From Gemmatimonadota bacterium (GTDB lineage Bacteria; Gemmatimonadota; Gemmatimonadetes; Gemmatimonadales; Gemmatimonadaceae), in contig DAHUXM010000024.1 in the NCBI GenBank assembly GCA_027307165.1, forward strand, positions 124,001 to 188,000: a stretch of 64,000 bases of DNA. The letters run 5' to 3'. Below, one piece after another: positions 40,637 to 49,700 of this stretch. The translations under genes were made by a program, and so were the position numbers. The notes beneath the pieces were generated by a model. The model saw only the letters and a program-made list of their open reading frames with translations. It made no database searches and was not told the DNA's origin. Position 1 is the stretch's first letter. The number at the start of each line of letters is the position of its first letter.

Positions 40637-41665
40637 GTGGCCACACCGCTGCTTGAGTTTTTCGGTCTCGTGCCCGGCGCCTCCAAGCGCGGGACTGTGG
40701 ACGTCGTCGCGCCGGTACGCACTTTCGCCGACGTGATTCTCCCGCCCAAGACGCGCCAGACCCTGGAGCAGGCGCTCGCGCAGGTTCGCAATCACGACCT
40801 CATCTTCCGGCAATGGGGACTCGGCGAGCGTCACGCTACCGGGCTCGGTCTCGCCTTCAACTTTGCAGGGCCTCCGGGAACCGGCAAGACGATCTGCGCC
40901 GAGGCCATAGCGCAGGCGTTGGGACGACGTCTGCTGGTCGTACGCTATTCGGAGATGGAGTCGATGTGGGCCGGTGAGACTCCCAAGAACGTCGCAGCGG
41001 TGTTTCGCGTCGCGGACGAGCAGGGCGCGGTGCTGTTCTTCGACGAAGCCGACGCAATTGCTGCGCGGCGTTCTACATCTGATTTGCAGCCGATGCAGCG
41101 CGAGTCGAATACGATCGTGAACGTGTTGCTGCGCGAGCTGGAGAGCTTCAACGGAGTCGTGATCTTCGCGACGAACCTTGCCGCGAACTTCGATCCCGCA
41201 TTCGAGCGTCGCATCCGCACGCACGTGCTGTTCGAGCGGCCGGGTGCCGAAGAGCGCGAGCAGATCTGGCGCGTTCAGATCCATCCGGACAAGACGCCGC
41301 TCGCCGCGGACGTCGACTTCCATGTGCTCGCCGAGCTGTTCGATGCGAGCGGCGGCGAGATCAAGAACGCAGTCCTCAAGGCAGCCGCGATGGCCGCAGC
41401 AGAGCCAGCGACGACATCACCTCGCGCGATTCACCAGGCACACTTCGAGGCTGCAATGCGCGACGTGCTCACGGCCAAGAGCATCATGCGGCAATCTCTA
41501 TTCGACGCGGCCCAGACGCCGGAGGACAGCGCCGAGAAGCGAGTGATGGCGGCGTTTCAGGAAGCGCAGGGGAGGTGGGCGGCCGCGGTGCGGGTCACGC
41601 TGATCGTTGCGGGCGCGGCGCTGGTGCTCGCAACCATCGCGCTCCTCGTGACTCTGCTGCGCTAG
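40637..41665 (+). CDS. AAA+ ATPase with C-terminal membrane anchor
   Basis: 342 residues. Walker A AGPPGTGKT at 78-86, Walker B VLFFDEAD with Asp136 and Glu137, sensor-1 in IFATNLAANFD at about 175, and arginine-finger region FERRIRTHVLF at about 190. The AAA lid contains ASGGEIKNAVLKAA. The last 27 residues are one hydrophobic helix (VRVTLIVAGAALVLATIALLV), so the ATPase is tail-anchored in the inner membrane. There is no protease (FtsH-type) domain. Substrate unknown; the zinc-ribbon membrane protein upstream is the obvious candidate partner. GTG start with RBS CGGAG. Confidence 0.8.
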   Translation: MATPLLEFFGLVPGASKRGTVDVVAPVRTFADVILPPKTRQTLEQALAQVRNHDLIFRQWGLGERHATGLGLAFNFAGPPGTGKTICAEAIAQALGRRLLVVRYSEMESMWAGETPKNVAAVFRVADEQGAVLFFDEADAIAARRSTSDLQPMQRESNTIVNVLLRELESFNGVVIFATNLAANFDPAFERRIRTHVLFERPGAEEREQIWRVQIHPDKTPLAADVDFHVLAELFDASGGEIKNAVLKAAAMAAAEPATTSPRAIHQAHFEAAMRDVLTAKSIMRQSLFDAAQTPEDSAEKRVMAAFQEAQGRWAAAVRVTLIVAGAALVLATIALLVTLLR

Positions 41666-41814
41666 GGGTATGAACGGTCGTTCGATCAGGTTTAATCGCG
41701 TGAGTTGCCGGCGTTTCAGGCAGCGTCGGCCTTAACGTTCGCAGTCTCTCGACGTCGTATGTTTAGCCGCGCGATCGGGGATGTGCGGCATCAAATCAAG
41801 GAGAAGGGAAAGAC

Positions 41815-42324
41815 ATGAAGCTACAATTTCTGGCAGTAGCGGCTGCAGCTGGTCTGATGGCCGTTCCCGCACTGCATGCTCAGGCAACGACTCCGCCTCA
41901 GGCATCGGTTACGGGCCACAATTTCCCGCAGCGCGGGATGATGCACCGCGGGATGATGCGGGACCTGAATCTTACCGCCGATCAGCAGGCGAAGATGAAG
42001 GCGATCCACGAGAAGTACGCGCCACAGATGAAGGCTGCGCGCGAGAAGTCCAAGCCGGACTTTGACGCCATGAAGAAGGCCCGTGCAAGCCACGACACCG
42101 CCGCAATGAACGCCGCGCGCGCCAAGCTCCAGGCCGATATGGCGCCGATGCAGGGTGTGATGAAGCAGCAGATGGCGGAGATGCGCGCGATACTCACGCC
42201 GGAACAGCAGCAGAAGATGGACAGCGCGCACGTGCACATGAAGGGTCGCATGGGCGGACGCGGATTCCGTTCCGGAATGGGCATCAAGCCCGCGCAGCCG
42301 GTGAAGCCAGCCAATACGCTGTAG
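41815..42324 (+). CDS. Spy/CpxP-like periplasmic protein
   Basis: 169 residues with a signal peptide ending in LHAQA. Two LTxxQ-type motifs, LNLTADQQAKMKAIHEKYAPQMK and AILTPEQQQKMDSAHVHMKGRM, are the hallmark of Spy/CpxP helical chaperones, which bind unfolded periplasmic proteins under envelope stress. It is rich in Met and His near the N- and C-termini (GMMHRGMMRD, SAHVHMKGRMGG), which could bind metal. Strong RBS AAGGAGAAGG. A terminator follows, then a shorter relative. Confidence 0.85.
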   Translation: MKLQFLAVAAAAGLMAVPALHAQATTPPQASVTGHNFPQRGMMHRGMMRDLNLTADQQAKMKAIHEKYAPQMKAAREKSKPDFDAMKKARASHDTAAMNAARAKLQADMAPMQGVMKQQMAEMRAILTPEQQQKMDSAHVHMKGRMGGRGFRSGMGIKPAQPVKPANTL

Positions 42325-42359
42325 TTCCGAAAGCCAAGCTCCTTGACCTGGCTGCACCA

Positions 42360-42399
42360 GACGCGGGCCGTCCTTATTGGATTGCCCGCGTCGCTTTTT
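42360..42399 (+). terminator. Intrinsic terminator between the two Spy-like genes
   Basis: GACGCGGGC (42360-42368) pairs perfectly with GCCCGCGTC (42384-42392) around a 15-base loop, followed by GCTTTTTC. Confidence 0.75.
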
Positions 42400-42478
42400 C
42401 GCCGGTCTGAATGCAACGAACCAACAGATATTCTCCCCGCGCGGATCGACCGCGCTCCATCTTCACAAGGGAGAAGTC

Positions 42479-42856
42479 ATGACACTCAGCCGAATTCTGT
42501 TCGCCGTGCTCGCCTGCTGCATCAGCACCGGCATCAGCACCAGCTCGATGAGCGCCCAATCAGTCCACACGTATGGCCGCGCCAAACCCGCCATGTGGAC
42601 CGCGCTGCAGCTCACGGAATCACAGAAGGCACAGGTGAAGTCAATACACGAGAAACATGCGCCGGCCATGAAAGCCGCGCGAAAGATCGGCGCGGACAGC
42701 GCCGCCACGATCAACGATCGTGAGATGAGCGACGTTCGTACGGTGCTCACGTCATCGCAGCAGGTGACGTTCGATTCATACATGACCGGAGCGAAGAGAT
42801 CCAAGCGGAGCACCCGGCTCAAGGTGATGCCGGCGAAGATCGCGGTGCCGAGGTGA
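42479..42856 (+). CDS. Short Spy-like periplasmic protein
   Basis: 125 residues, signal peptide at about 1-25 (LFAVLACCISTGISTSSMSAQ). One LTxxQ motif LQLTESQKAQVKSIHEKHAPAMKAARKI matches that of the upstream gene almost position by position, and TVLTSSQQVTFDSYM is a degenerate second motif. Probably an old tandem duplicate. RBS AAGGGAGAA 8 bases before the ATG. Confidence 0.78.
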   Translation: MTLSRILFAVLACCISTGISTSSMSAQSVHTYGRAKPAMWTALQLTESQKAQVKSIHEKHAPAMKAARKIGADSAATINDREMSDVRTVLTSSQQVTFDSYMTGAKRSKRSTRLKVMPAKIAVPR

Positions 42857-42968
42857 GGAGTGTGTGAAGCGGGCCAGGCGGGGTTCTATCTGGAAAGCCC
42901 GGTTCATTGCGGCGAGCCCAGCTCATTGCATCTTGGCAAGCCCCAGTTCATTGAATCTCGTCGTCGAT

Positions 42969-43004
42969 CTGGCAGGTCTGGCAGGTCTGGCAGGTCTGGC
43001 CAGG
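42969..43004. repeat. 9-bp tandem repeat
   Basis: CTGGCAGGT occurs three times in a row (42969-42995) followed by the variant CTGGCCAGG. Confidence 0.85.
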
Positions 43005-43065
43005 ATGCTCATTTAAGTGACAGGCGCGGATGCATCCGCGCCCCACCATCGCGTGCCATTGGTGC
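43004..43065. repeat. 62-bp direct repeat, copy 1
   Basis: Begins GATGCTCATTTAAGTGACAG and contains the 20-bp palindrome at 43023-43042. The second copy (43376-43437) differs at three positions. Together they flank the 15-bp tandem array. Confidence 0.9.
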
Positions 43066-43150
43066 GGGAATCCTCAGCCACTGGTGTTGGTCTTGTCGAT
43101 CTCCAAAAGCAACGGTACTCTCCACCACCAAAGACGGTACGCGAATGTGG

Positions 43151-43170
43151 GGCACGGATGCATCCGTGCC
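43151..43170. repeat. REP family A palindrome, variant
   Basis: GGCACGGATGCATCCGTGCC is a perfect 20-bp palindrome, one of five copies of the family in the window (core GGGC[GA]CGGAT-NN-ATCCG[CT]GCC). It lies between the two 62-bp repeats. Confidence 0.85.
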
Positions 43171-43180
43171 TTTCTCTCCA

Positions 43181-43330
43181 GATGCTATTGAGGTCAATGC
43201 TCTTGAGGGCAATGCCCTTGAGATCGATGCCATCGAGATCAATGCCATTGAGGTCAATGCCATTGAGGTCAATGCTCTTGAGGGCAATGCCATTGAGATC
43301 AATGCCATTGAGATCGATGCCATCGACATC
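43181..43330. repeat. 15-bp tandem array, 10 units
   Basis: Ten contiguous 15-bp units with consensus [AG]ATGCCATTGAG[AG]TC. Variants such as CTCTTGAGGGC recur, so units duplicated in blocks: units 1-5 and 6-10 match as pairs for unit 2 with 7. The length is divisible by three, so all frames stay open, giving an Ile-Glu-x-Asn-Ala pattern on the plus strand, but no start or RBS supports translation. Confidence 0.9.
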
Positions 43331-43375
43331 GAACTAATGACGAGACTACACGTTGGATCCTTCCCAGCCTCCTAA

Positions 43376-43437
43376 GATGCTCATTTAAGTGACAGGCGCG
43401 GATGCATCCGCGCCCCACCATCGCATGGCATTCGTGC
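43376..43437. repeat. 62-bp direct repeat, copy 2
   Basis: Same sequence as 43004-43065 with three substitutions; palindrome at 43395-43414. It ends 142 bases before the D-aminoacylase start. Confidence 0.9.
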
Positions 43438-43579
43438 AGGACCGTCCCCCCGGTTGCAAACTCTGTTGCCTAGCGCAACACTGGCCAACGGCACAATATT
43501 CGGCCCGAACAGAACGATGTCGTCGCGGCTGTGATGCAGCCGCGACGATTGCTTCCACAATTCACTGGCGGCCGACATC

Positions 43580-45193
43580 ATGCCGAATTTTCGTCATCCA
43601 TCTGTGCTCATTTCCATCGTCTGTGCCAGCGTCGCTGCTGCTTCAGGTGCCACGTCAGTCGCGCGCGCGCAAGCTACAGACTTGGCGGACATCCTCATCC
43701 GCGGTGGCATGGTCGTCGATGGAACCGGCAGTCCCGGCCGAGCGGCGGACGTCGCGATTCGCGGCGATCGCATCGTTTTCGTCGGGAGTGCGACGGCCGC
43801 GCACATTCACGCCGCCCGTACGATAGATGCCAGGGGCCTGATCGTCGCGCCAGGCTTCATCGATTCGCACACACACGCGGAATCGGATCTGTCCAGTCCT
43901 GCACGGCATGGCAACGTCAACTATCTCATGCAGGGCGTTACTACTGTCATGACCGGCAACGATGGCTCCAGTCCGCTCGACGTCGGAAAGACACTCGACA
44001 CGTGGCAGCAGCAGGGGATCGGTACCAACGCCGCGATGTTCATCGGTGAGGGATCGGTGCGCGGGCACGTGCTTGGAATGTCCGACGCAAAGCCGACGCC
44101 TGTACAGATGGACAGCATGCGCGCACTCGTGGCGCGCGGAATGGACGGCGGTGCACTTGGTATTTCAACCGGCCTGTACTACGCGCCCGGAAGCTACGCC
44201 TCGACCGAGGAAGTGATCGAGCTGTCCAAGGTTGCGGCGCAGCATGGTGGCATATACGACACGCATCTCCGCGACGAGAGTTCCTACACGGTGGGACTCA
44301 TCGGTGCAGTGAATGAAGCGATCCGGATCGGCCGCGAGGCGCACATGCGCATCCACATCTCGCACATCAAGGCACTGGGCACCGATGTCTGGGGTCAGAG
44401 CGACACGGTGATCGCCCTCATCAACAATGCGCGCCGGGCAGGTATCGATGTTGTCGCGTGTCAGTATCCCTACACCGCGTCCGGCACCAGCGTCGGCGCG
44501 TCGCTCCTGCCGCGCTGGGCTGAGGAAGGTGGACGCGACTCGCTGCTCGCGCGGATTGCAGATGCACCAACGCATGCGCGGCTCGTCGCGGACATGCAGA
44601 ACAATCTGCGTCGGCGCGGCGGTGCTGCTGCCTTGCTCATCACGACCGAGCGCGATAGCGGTGCGACCGCCGGACTTCGTGGCAAGACGCTCGAGCAGGC
44701 TGCGAAAGCTCACAACCGCTCGCCGATCGACGAGGCGATCGAGATAGTGAAGAGCGGGGACGCCAGCGTCGCGTCGTTCAACATGAAGGATTCCGACATC
44801 GACAACTTCATGAAGCAGCCGTGGGTGAGCACCTGCTCCGACGGATCGGGCGGTCATCCGAGAAAGTACGGGACGTTCCCGAGGAAGCTGCGCGAGTACG
44901 TGTACAAGCGCCACGTCCTCACGCTCCCGCAGGCCGTGCACGTGAGCAGCGCCCTCACCGCCCAGACGCTGGGAATCAAGGATCGCGGAACGCTTGCAGT
45001 CGGGAACTATGCGGACGTGATAGTCTTCGATCCGAAGACCGTCGCGGACAGAGCGACATACGAGCAGCCAACGCTTCTCGCAGTCGGCATGCGCTACGTA
45101 CTGGTGAACGGCGTTCCGGCCGTGGATGGCGGAACCTACACCGGCGCGCTACCAGGCCGCGCCATCAAGCGCGTCGGAACACCGACGCGGTAA
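43580..45193 (+). CDS. Secreted N-acyl-D-amino-acid deacylase (D-aminoacylase family)
   Basis: 537 residues, signal peptide about 1-31 (ending ARAQA). Amidohydrolase fold with DILIRGGMVVDGTGSPG, zinc ligands His97 and His99 (FIDSHTHAESD), the substrate-carboxylate motif YDTHLRDES and IHISHIKALG, and the end CSDGSGGHPRKYGTFPRKL followed by DRGTLAVGNYADVIVFDP. This set defines D-aminoacylases, which hydrolyse N-acyl-D-amino acids to D-amino acids and a carboxylate. Usually cytoplasmic; the signal peptide places this one outside. It is the first gene of the acyl-amino-acid locus, before the divergent IclR gene. Confidence 0.88.
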   Translation: MPNFRHPSVLISIVCASVAAASGATSVARAQATDLADILIRGGMVVDGTGSPGRAADVAIRGDRIVFVGSATAAHIHAARTIDARGLIVAPGFIDSHTHAESDLSSPARHGNVNYLMQGVTTVMTGNDGSSPLDVGKTLDTWQQQGIGTNAAMFIGEGSVRGHVLGMSDAKPTPVQMDSMRALVARGMDGGALGISTGLYYAPGSYASTEEVIELSKVAAQHGGIYDTHLRDESSYTVGLIGAVNEAIRIGREAHMRIHISHIKALGTDVWGQSDTVIALINNARRAGIDVVACQYPYTASGTSVGASLLPRWAEEGGRDSLLARIADAPTHARLVADMQNNLRRRGGAAALLITTERDSGATAGLRGKTLEQAAKAHNRSPIDEAIEIVKSGDASVASFNMKDSDIDNFMKQPWVSTCSDGSGGHPRKYGTFPRKLREYVYKRHVLTLPQAVHVSSALTAQTLGIKDRGTLAVGNYADVIVFDPKTVADRATYEQPTLLAVGMRYVLVNGVPAVDGGTYTGALPGRAIKRVGTPTR

Positions 45194-45301
45194 ACGCGCC
45201 GGAACGCGGCGCGGTTCCGACCGCGATATTTGCGCCCGCCGAATCGATGATCGCACGATCGAACCCATATGCGTTCAGTCGTCGAGGGTGGTCCTGCGTA
45301 G

Positions 45302-45321
45302 GGCGCGGATTTATCCGCGCC
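45302..45321. repeat. REP family A copy
   Basis: GGCGCGGAT-TT-ATCCGCGCC, 9-bp arms with 2-base loop, preceded by GTAG and followed by TGGCCCCGT. The flanks match the copy at 59573 in inverted orientation. Confidence 0.85.
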
Positions 45322-45577
45322 TGGCCCCGTGGGATGCAATCGGAATTGGATAAACGCGGGGACGTTGAATGGCGTCATGCGGTGCCGTCACGCATGAAAA
45401 CGTCCGGTTCGTCGAATGTCGTCATCCCGCCGCTGGCTGGGAACCATGGCCGATGATCGAATGACGTTGCTCATCGTTGCCGGTGTCACCTATCCGGAAC
45501 AACGACCGTAGTCCGGTCCTTCATCCGCCGAAGGCGGAGGCCTGCGGTGCATGCATGCCATACCTGATCCCTCATCC

Positions 45578-45603
45578 ATGGATCCCCGCTTTCGCGGGGA
45601 TGA
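45578..45603. repeat. REP family B copy (variant)
   Basis: ATGGATCCCCGC-TTTC-GCGGGGATGA in the minus orientation. Differs from the copies at 57.5 kb by CCCC/GGGG in place of CCC/GGG arms. Confidence 0.85.
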
Positions 45604-45677
45604 CGAACGGCGCGGGGACAACGAACGGGGCGGGGACGACTATTACCGCCTACCCCCCGGCCGAACCGGCGCGCCCA

Positions 45678-46430
45678 TCACGTCGTGAATTCGCTCCGGT
45701 AGCCGAGCTGCTCCGATAGCGAGTTGGCAGCCTTCAACACCGCCTCGCTGCAGAGTTTGAGTCGGTCTTCAGGAACTCTGGAGATCGGCGCGCCGATGGT
45801 GAGCGCGCCGACCACCAGGCCCGTGTGATTCCGGACCGGCGCACCCACCGCCGCCAGGTCGTCCTCCATCTCGGCCCACGCAACTGAATAGCCCTGCTCG
45901 CGCACCGTCGCCAGCTCTTCGAGAAAGTCGTCGAGGGTCGTGATGCTTCGCGCGGCGAGCTTTGGAAACTGTGCCGGCAGCAGTCGTCGCAGCTCCGCCG
46001 GCGCGTGCCAGGCCAGCAACGACTTGCCCGCGGCAGTGGCGTGGACCGGAAGACGGCGACCGACCCAACCAGTATGCATGATTGGACGCGGGCTCTCGAC
46101 CGCCGAAAGGTTCATCGCTTCGGCCCCGACCAGCACCGCGAGATTGGAAGTCTCGCCCGTCGTAGCCGCGAGCCACTGCAGCTCGGCGATCGCGAGCCGC
46201 TGAAGGCTCGTGGCATCGCGCGCCAGCTCGCCGATGACGGCGAGCCGCGCTGATAGCCGGTAGCGCAGCGAAACCGGGTCGCGATCGAGGAACCCCGCGG
46301 CCTCCATCGCGCTCAGCCAGCGCGACAGCGTTCCCTTGGAAAGTCCGAGCTGGTTGGCCGCCTCCACCACGCCGACCTCGCGAAGGCTGGGCGAAAACAG
46401 CTCCAGGACGCTCATGCTCTTTTTCAGCAC
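45678..46430 (-). CDS. IclR-family transcriptional regulator
   Basis: 250 residues from GTG 46430. N-terminal winged helix SMSVLELFSPSLREVGVVEAANQLGLSKGTLSRWLSAMEAAGFL, then the GAF-like ligand domain with AELQWLAATTGETSNLAVLVG, GRRLPVHATAAGKSLLAW and GYSVAWAEMEDDLAAVGAPV, the latter being the classic GxxxxxxExxxxxxAxAxPV effector pocket. IclR proteins often control uptake or catabolism of aromatic and acyl compounds. It sits between the secreted D-aminoacylase and the divergently transcribed SusCD-acylase operon, the likely target. The longer frame to 46505 has less typical N-terminus. Confidence 0.9.
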   Translation of the reverse strand: MLKKSMSVLELFSPSLREVGVVEAANQLGLSKGTLSRWLSAMEAAGFLDRDPVSLRYRLSARLAVIGELARDATSLQRLAIAELQWLAATTGETSNLAVLVGAEAMNLSAVESPRPIMHTGWVGRRLPVHATAAGKSLLAWHAPAELRRLLPAQFPKLAARSITTLDDFLEELATVREQGYSVAWAEMEDDLAAVGAPVRNHTGLVVGALTIGAPISRVPEDRLKLCSEAVLKAANSLSEQLGYRSEFTT

Positions 46431-46452
46431 AGTTCTTCTCGTGACAGGTGAG

Positions 46453-46467
46453 TGCAACCCTGTTGCA
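46453..46467. promoter_or_regulatory. Inverted repeat near the iclR start
   Basis: TGCAAC-CCT-GTTGCA, 6-bp arms, 23 bases upstream of the assumed GTG. A possible autoregulatory IclR site. Confidence 0.45.
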
Positions 46468-46625
46468 AACTCTAGAACTCTAACCGCATCCCCAGATATA
46501 CGCACGGGAGCGGCTGTCGTGACGAGCGAATCTGGTGCTTTCGCACAAGCCGCGACGAAACCCCATCCTTGCGCGACACGACATGCCGTACGATGTTAAT
46601 TCCGCGTTAAGACAATTGATGGGAC

Positions 46626-46653
46626 AGAGTTGCAGATTCTGCAACTCTTTTTT
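46626..46653. promoter_or_regulatory. Strong inverted repeat upstream of susC
   Basis: AGAGTTGCAG-ATT-CTGCAACTCT, perfect 10-bp arms with a 3-base spacer, followed by TTTTT. It shares TTGCA/TGCAA with the site near iclR. It may be an IclR operator or, because of the T tract, an attenuator of the susC transcript; the ATG follows 112 bases later. Confidence 0.55.
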
Positions 46654-46760
46654 GATATGTTCTTGACGACAGCCGATGCACGAAGCGACCGTCCACCGCG
46701 GAGAAATGGTGTTAGCTGCCAGCCCTTGTACGCTCGCTCCCTCTCAACAGGACATCTGAC

Positions 46761-49700
46761 ATGATTACTGATCTGCTTCGCGCCCGCTGTCGTGGCGCGA
46801 TTGGCGCGTTCGTGCTGCTTGTGTCGTTCGCTGGGGTTGCTGCCGCCCAGACGGGAACCGTTACGGGACACGTGATGGTGAGGGGCACGACCCAGCCGAT
46901 TCCCGACGCGCATGTGACGGTCACGGGGACGAATCTGGGCGCATCGACCAATGCGAGCGGCGCGTACAGGATTTCCGGTCTGAAGCCGGGAACGTACAGG
47001 GTGCGCGCGCTGCGCATCGGCTACGCAGAGCAGCAGCAGTCGCTCACTATCACAGACGGTCAGTCGGCAACGGTCGACTTCGCGCTCGAAGCCGTCGCGA
47101 CCAAGCTCGAAGGGGTCGTGACGACTGTGACGGGCCAGCAGCGAAAGATCGAGGTCGGCAACGCGATCGCACAGATCGACGCGGCCAAGGATGTTCAGAC
47201 CAAGGCCGTGGCAAATGTGGCAGATCTGCTCACTTCGCGCGCGGCCGGCGTTCAGGTTACGCCCGGTCTCAACACGGGTGGCGGATCGCGCATCCGCATT
47301 CGCGGAACGAGCTCCCTGTCGCTCTCCAACAATCCGATCTACGTCATCGACGGAGTTCGCGTCGAGGGCACGACCGGTTCATCGACACTGAGCGTGGGTG
47401 GAACGACGCCAGACAGAATCGACGACATCAATCCTGAAGAAATTGCTTCCATCGAAGTAGTTCGCGGTCCATCAGCGGCGACGCTGTACGGCACCGACGC
47501 GGCCAACGGTGTGATCGTCATCACGACGAAACACGGCACCTCCGGAAAGACGGAGCTCAGGTACTTCACCGAACAGGGCGTGCACGTCGACAACAACACC
47601 TATCCGGACGCGTACACCGGATGGACGACCGGCAAGACTGCGGCGACGACGTCGAGTGTGTCCAACCGGGTGAATTGTTATTTGACCGCCCAGGCCTACG
47701 GAACGTGCACGCAGGATAGCGTTACCAGCTACAATCTCTACAACGACCCTCAATCGACGCCGAACGGGGCAGGTTATCGGCAGGCGCACGGGCTGCAGTT
47801 GGGCGGCGGATCACCGGCTGTTCGCTATTTCATGAGCGGCCAGTGGGAGAGCGAGGACGGCGTCCTCAAGGTGCCGGCGTTCGACCAGGCCTATCTCGCG
47901 GCGCACAATCTCAAGCTTCGCCCGGAAGCGGCCGACCCGAATCACCTGGGCAAGATCTCGACCCGGGCGAACTTCAACATGGCGCTCAGTCCGCAGTTCG
48001 ATCTCGCGTTCAACACGGGCTACATATCGCAGAACTTGCGACTCCCGACGAGCGATGACTCGGGAACCGAAGGAGTCGCCGGCAACACGTACGCGGGACC
48101 GGGATTCAAGTACAACATCAATCCGTCGACCGGCGACACCCTGTACGGCTGGCGTCAGATCACGCCACGCGACATCTACCAGGTCTACACCAATCAGGCG
48201 ATCCAGCGCGTCATCACTGGAGGTAACTCCAACTGGCGTCCGAGCGACTGGTTCACGGTCCGCGCTGATCTCGGACTGGACTACATCAACCGCACGGACA
48301 CGCAGCTCTGCCGTTTCGCAGAGTGCCCGAATCTGGGCGGCGACAGCCGGCTTGGCTTCAAGATCGACAATCGCACCAACTTCTTCACCTACACGGCGAA
48401 CCTGAGCGGCAGCGCCACGCACAAGATCAACGACGCTGTCGGATCGACCACGACGGTCGGTCTTCAGTTCGTTCGCAGCCTGTTCGATCGCAATGGCGCA
48501 GAGGGCATTCACCTCTCGCCCGGCGCGACGACGATCACTGGCGCCGGCACACTCACCGCCGACGAGTCGACCACCGAGACCCGCACGCTCGGTGCATTCC
48601 TCGAAGAACGCCTTGCTTTCGGTGACAACCTGTTCCTGACCGGCGCGGTGCGCTCGGATCGCAACAGCGCGTTCGGTGCGAACTTCAAGACCGTTCTGTA
48701 TCCCAAGGTGTCCGCATCGTGGGTCATCTCGAACCAGTCGTTCTTCCCGAAGTTCAGCTGGGTTAATCAGCTGCGTCTGCGCAGTGCGTACGGCGCATCC
48801 GGTGTCGAGCCGGGAACCACCGACGCGGTCCAGTACTACACGGCCACCAACGCGCTTACCTCCAGTGGCAATGCGCCTGCACTGGTCTTCTCGGCGCTCG
48901 GCAACCAGAACCTCAAGCCGGAGCGGTCTTCCGAGTTCGAGCTTGGCGCGGACGGAACGTTCTTCGGCGGCCGGATATCCAGCGAGATCACGTACTACAG
49001 CAAGCAGTCCAAGGACGCACTCGTCAGTCGCGTTCTGCCGCCGTCGCTCGGCACCGGAACCACGGCACGTCTCGAGAACCTCGGGCATGTGAGCAACAAG
49101 GGTTGGGAGGCGCTGGTCACGTTGATACCGATCCAGCACGTTGGATACGGCTGGGACATCACGTTCAACGGATCGACTAACACCAACGAGCTCGTGAGCC
49201 TGGGCGGCGTACCTCCGATCGTGCTGAGCTCCACGCTCCAGGATCGCGAGGGATACCCGCTCAACGGTTGGTGGACCAAGCCGATTCTGAGCTACAGCGA
49301 CAAGAATCACGACGGAGTCATCGAGTACAACAAGGATCCCACACTGAGCGAAGTCACCGTGGGCGATACCGCTGCGTACCTCGGTAACTCCATGCCGAAG
49401 TACCAGCTGGCGATGACGAACGGCATCGAGTTCTTCCATCGTCTGTTCCGTGTGGAAGCGATGTTCGACTACAAGGGTGACTACAAGATCTACAACAACA
49501 CCGAGCGCATTCGTTGCGCGAGCCGCAATAACTGCTCCGGTCTGATCAATCCTGCGTCATCGTTGTTCGAGCAGGCGCGTACCGTGGCGGTGCGAGAGAC
49601 GCCGAGTCGCACCGTGGGCGGCTTCATCGAGCCCGGCGACTTCATTCGCTTCCGTGAGCTCAACGTGACGTACACGGCTCCGGACCGCATCGCGAACAAG

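Larger units (their letters stand above)
42857..43579. other. Non-coding repeat island
   Basis: 723 bases without a credible gene. It contains three degenerate GCCC-AGTTCATTG-type repeats (42897-42960), a 9-bp tandem repeat, two 62-bp direct repeats, a 15-bp tandem array and three copies of a 20-bp palindrome. Open frames across it change with every frame and mirror the repeats only. Confidence 0.7.
45194..45677. other. Intergenic region with REP elements
   Basis: 484 bases between convergent genes. It holds a REP family A copy (45302-45321), a REP family B copy (45578-45603) and an 18-bp near-tandem duplication (ACGAACGG-CGCGGGGACA at 45603-45638). No gene is supported. Confidence 0.65.
46431..46760. 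other. Divergent control region iclR-susC
   Basis: 330 bases with no gene. It contains two TGCAA/TTGCA inverted repeats (46453-46467 and 46626-46648). A GTTAAGACAATTG stretch precedes the second. No clear -35/-10 pair was seen. Confidence 0.6.

Noticed and set aside
36018-41665. Possible tellurite-resistance island built around terC
   Set aside because: No terD/terZ-type genes are present. TerC alone is widespread and not evidence of such an island.
42860-43375. Open frame of 171 codons through the 15-bp array with an IEVNA-type pattern
   Set aside because: All three frames stay open because the unit is 15 bp. There is no signal, RBS or homology-like segment outside the array, so I treat it as repeat DNA. 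It also does not fit the A[DN]Lxx pentapeptide-repeat pattern.
47811-49439. Long open frame of 542 codons antisense to susC
   Set aside because: It mirrors the codon pattern of susC (Val/Arg-rich shadow), has no RBS or recognised domain, and lies fully inside a confidently called gene.
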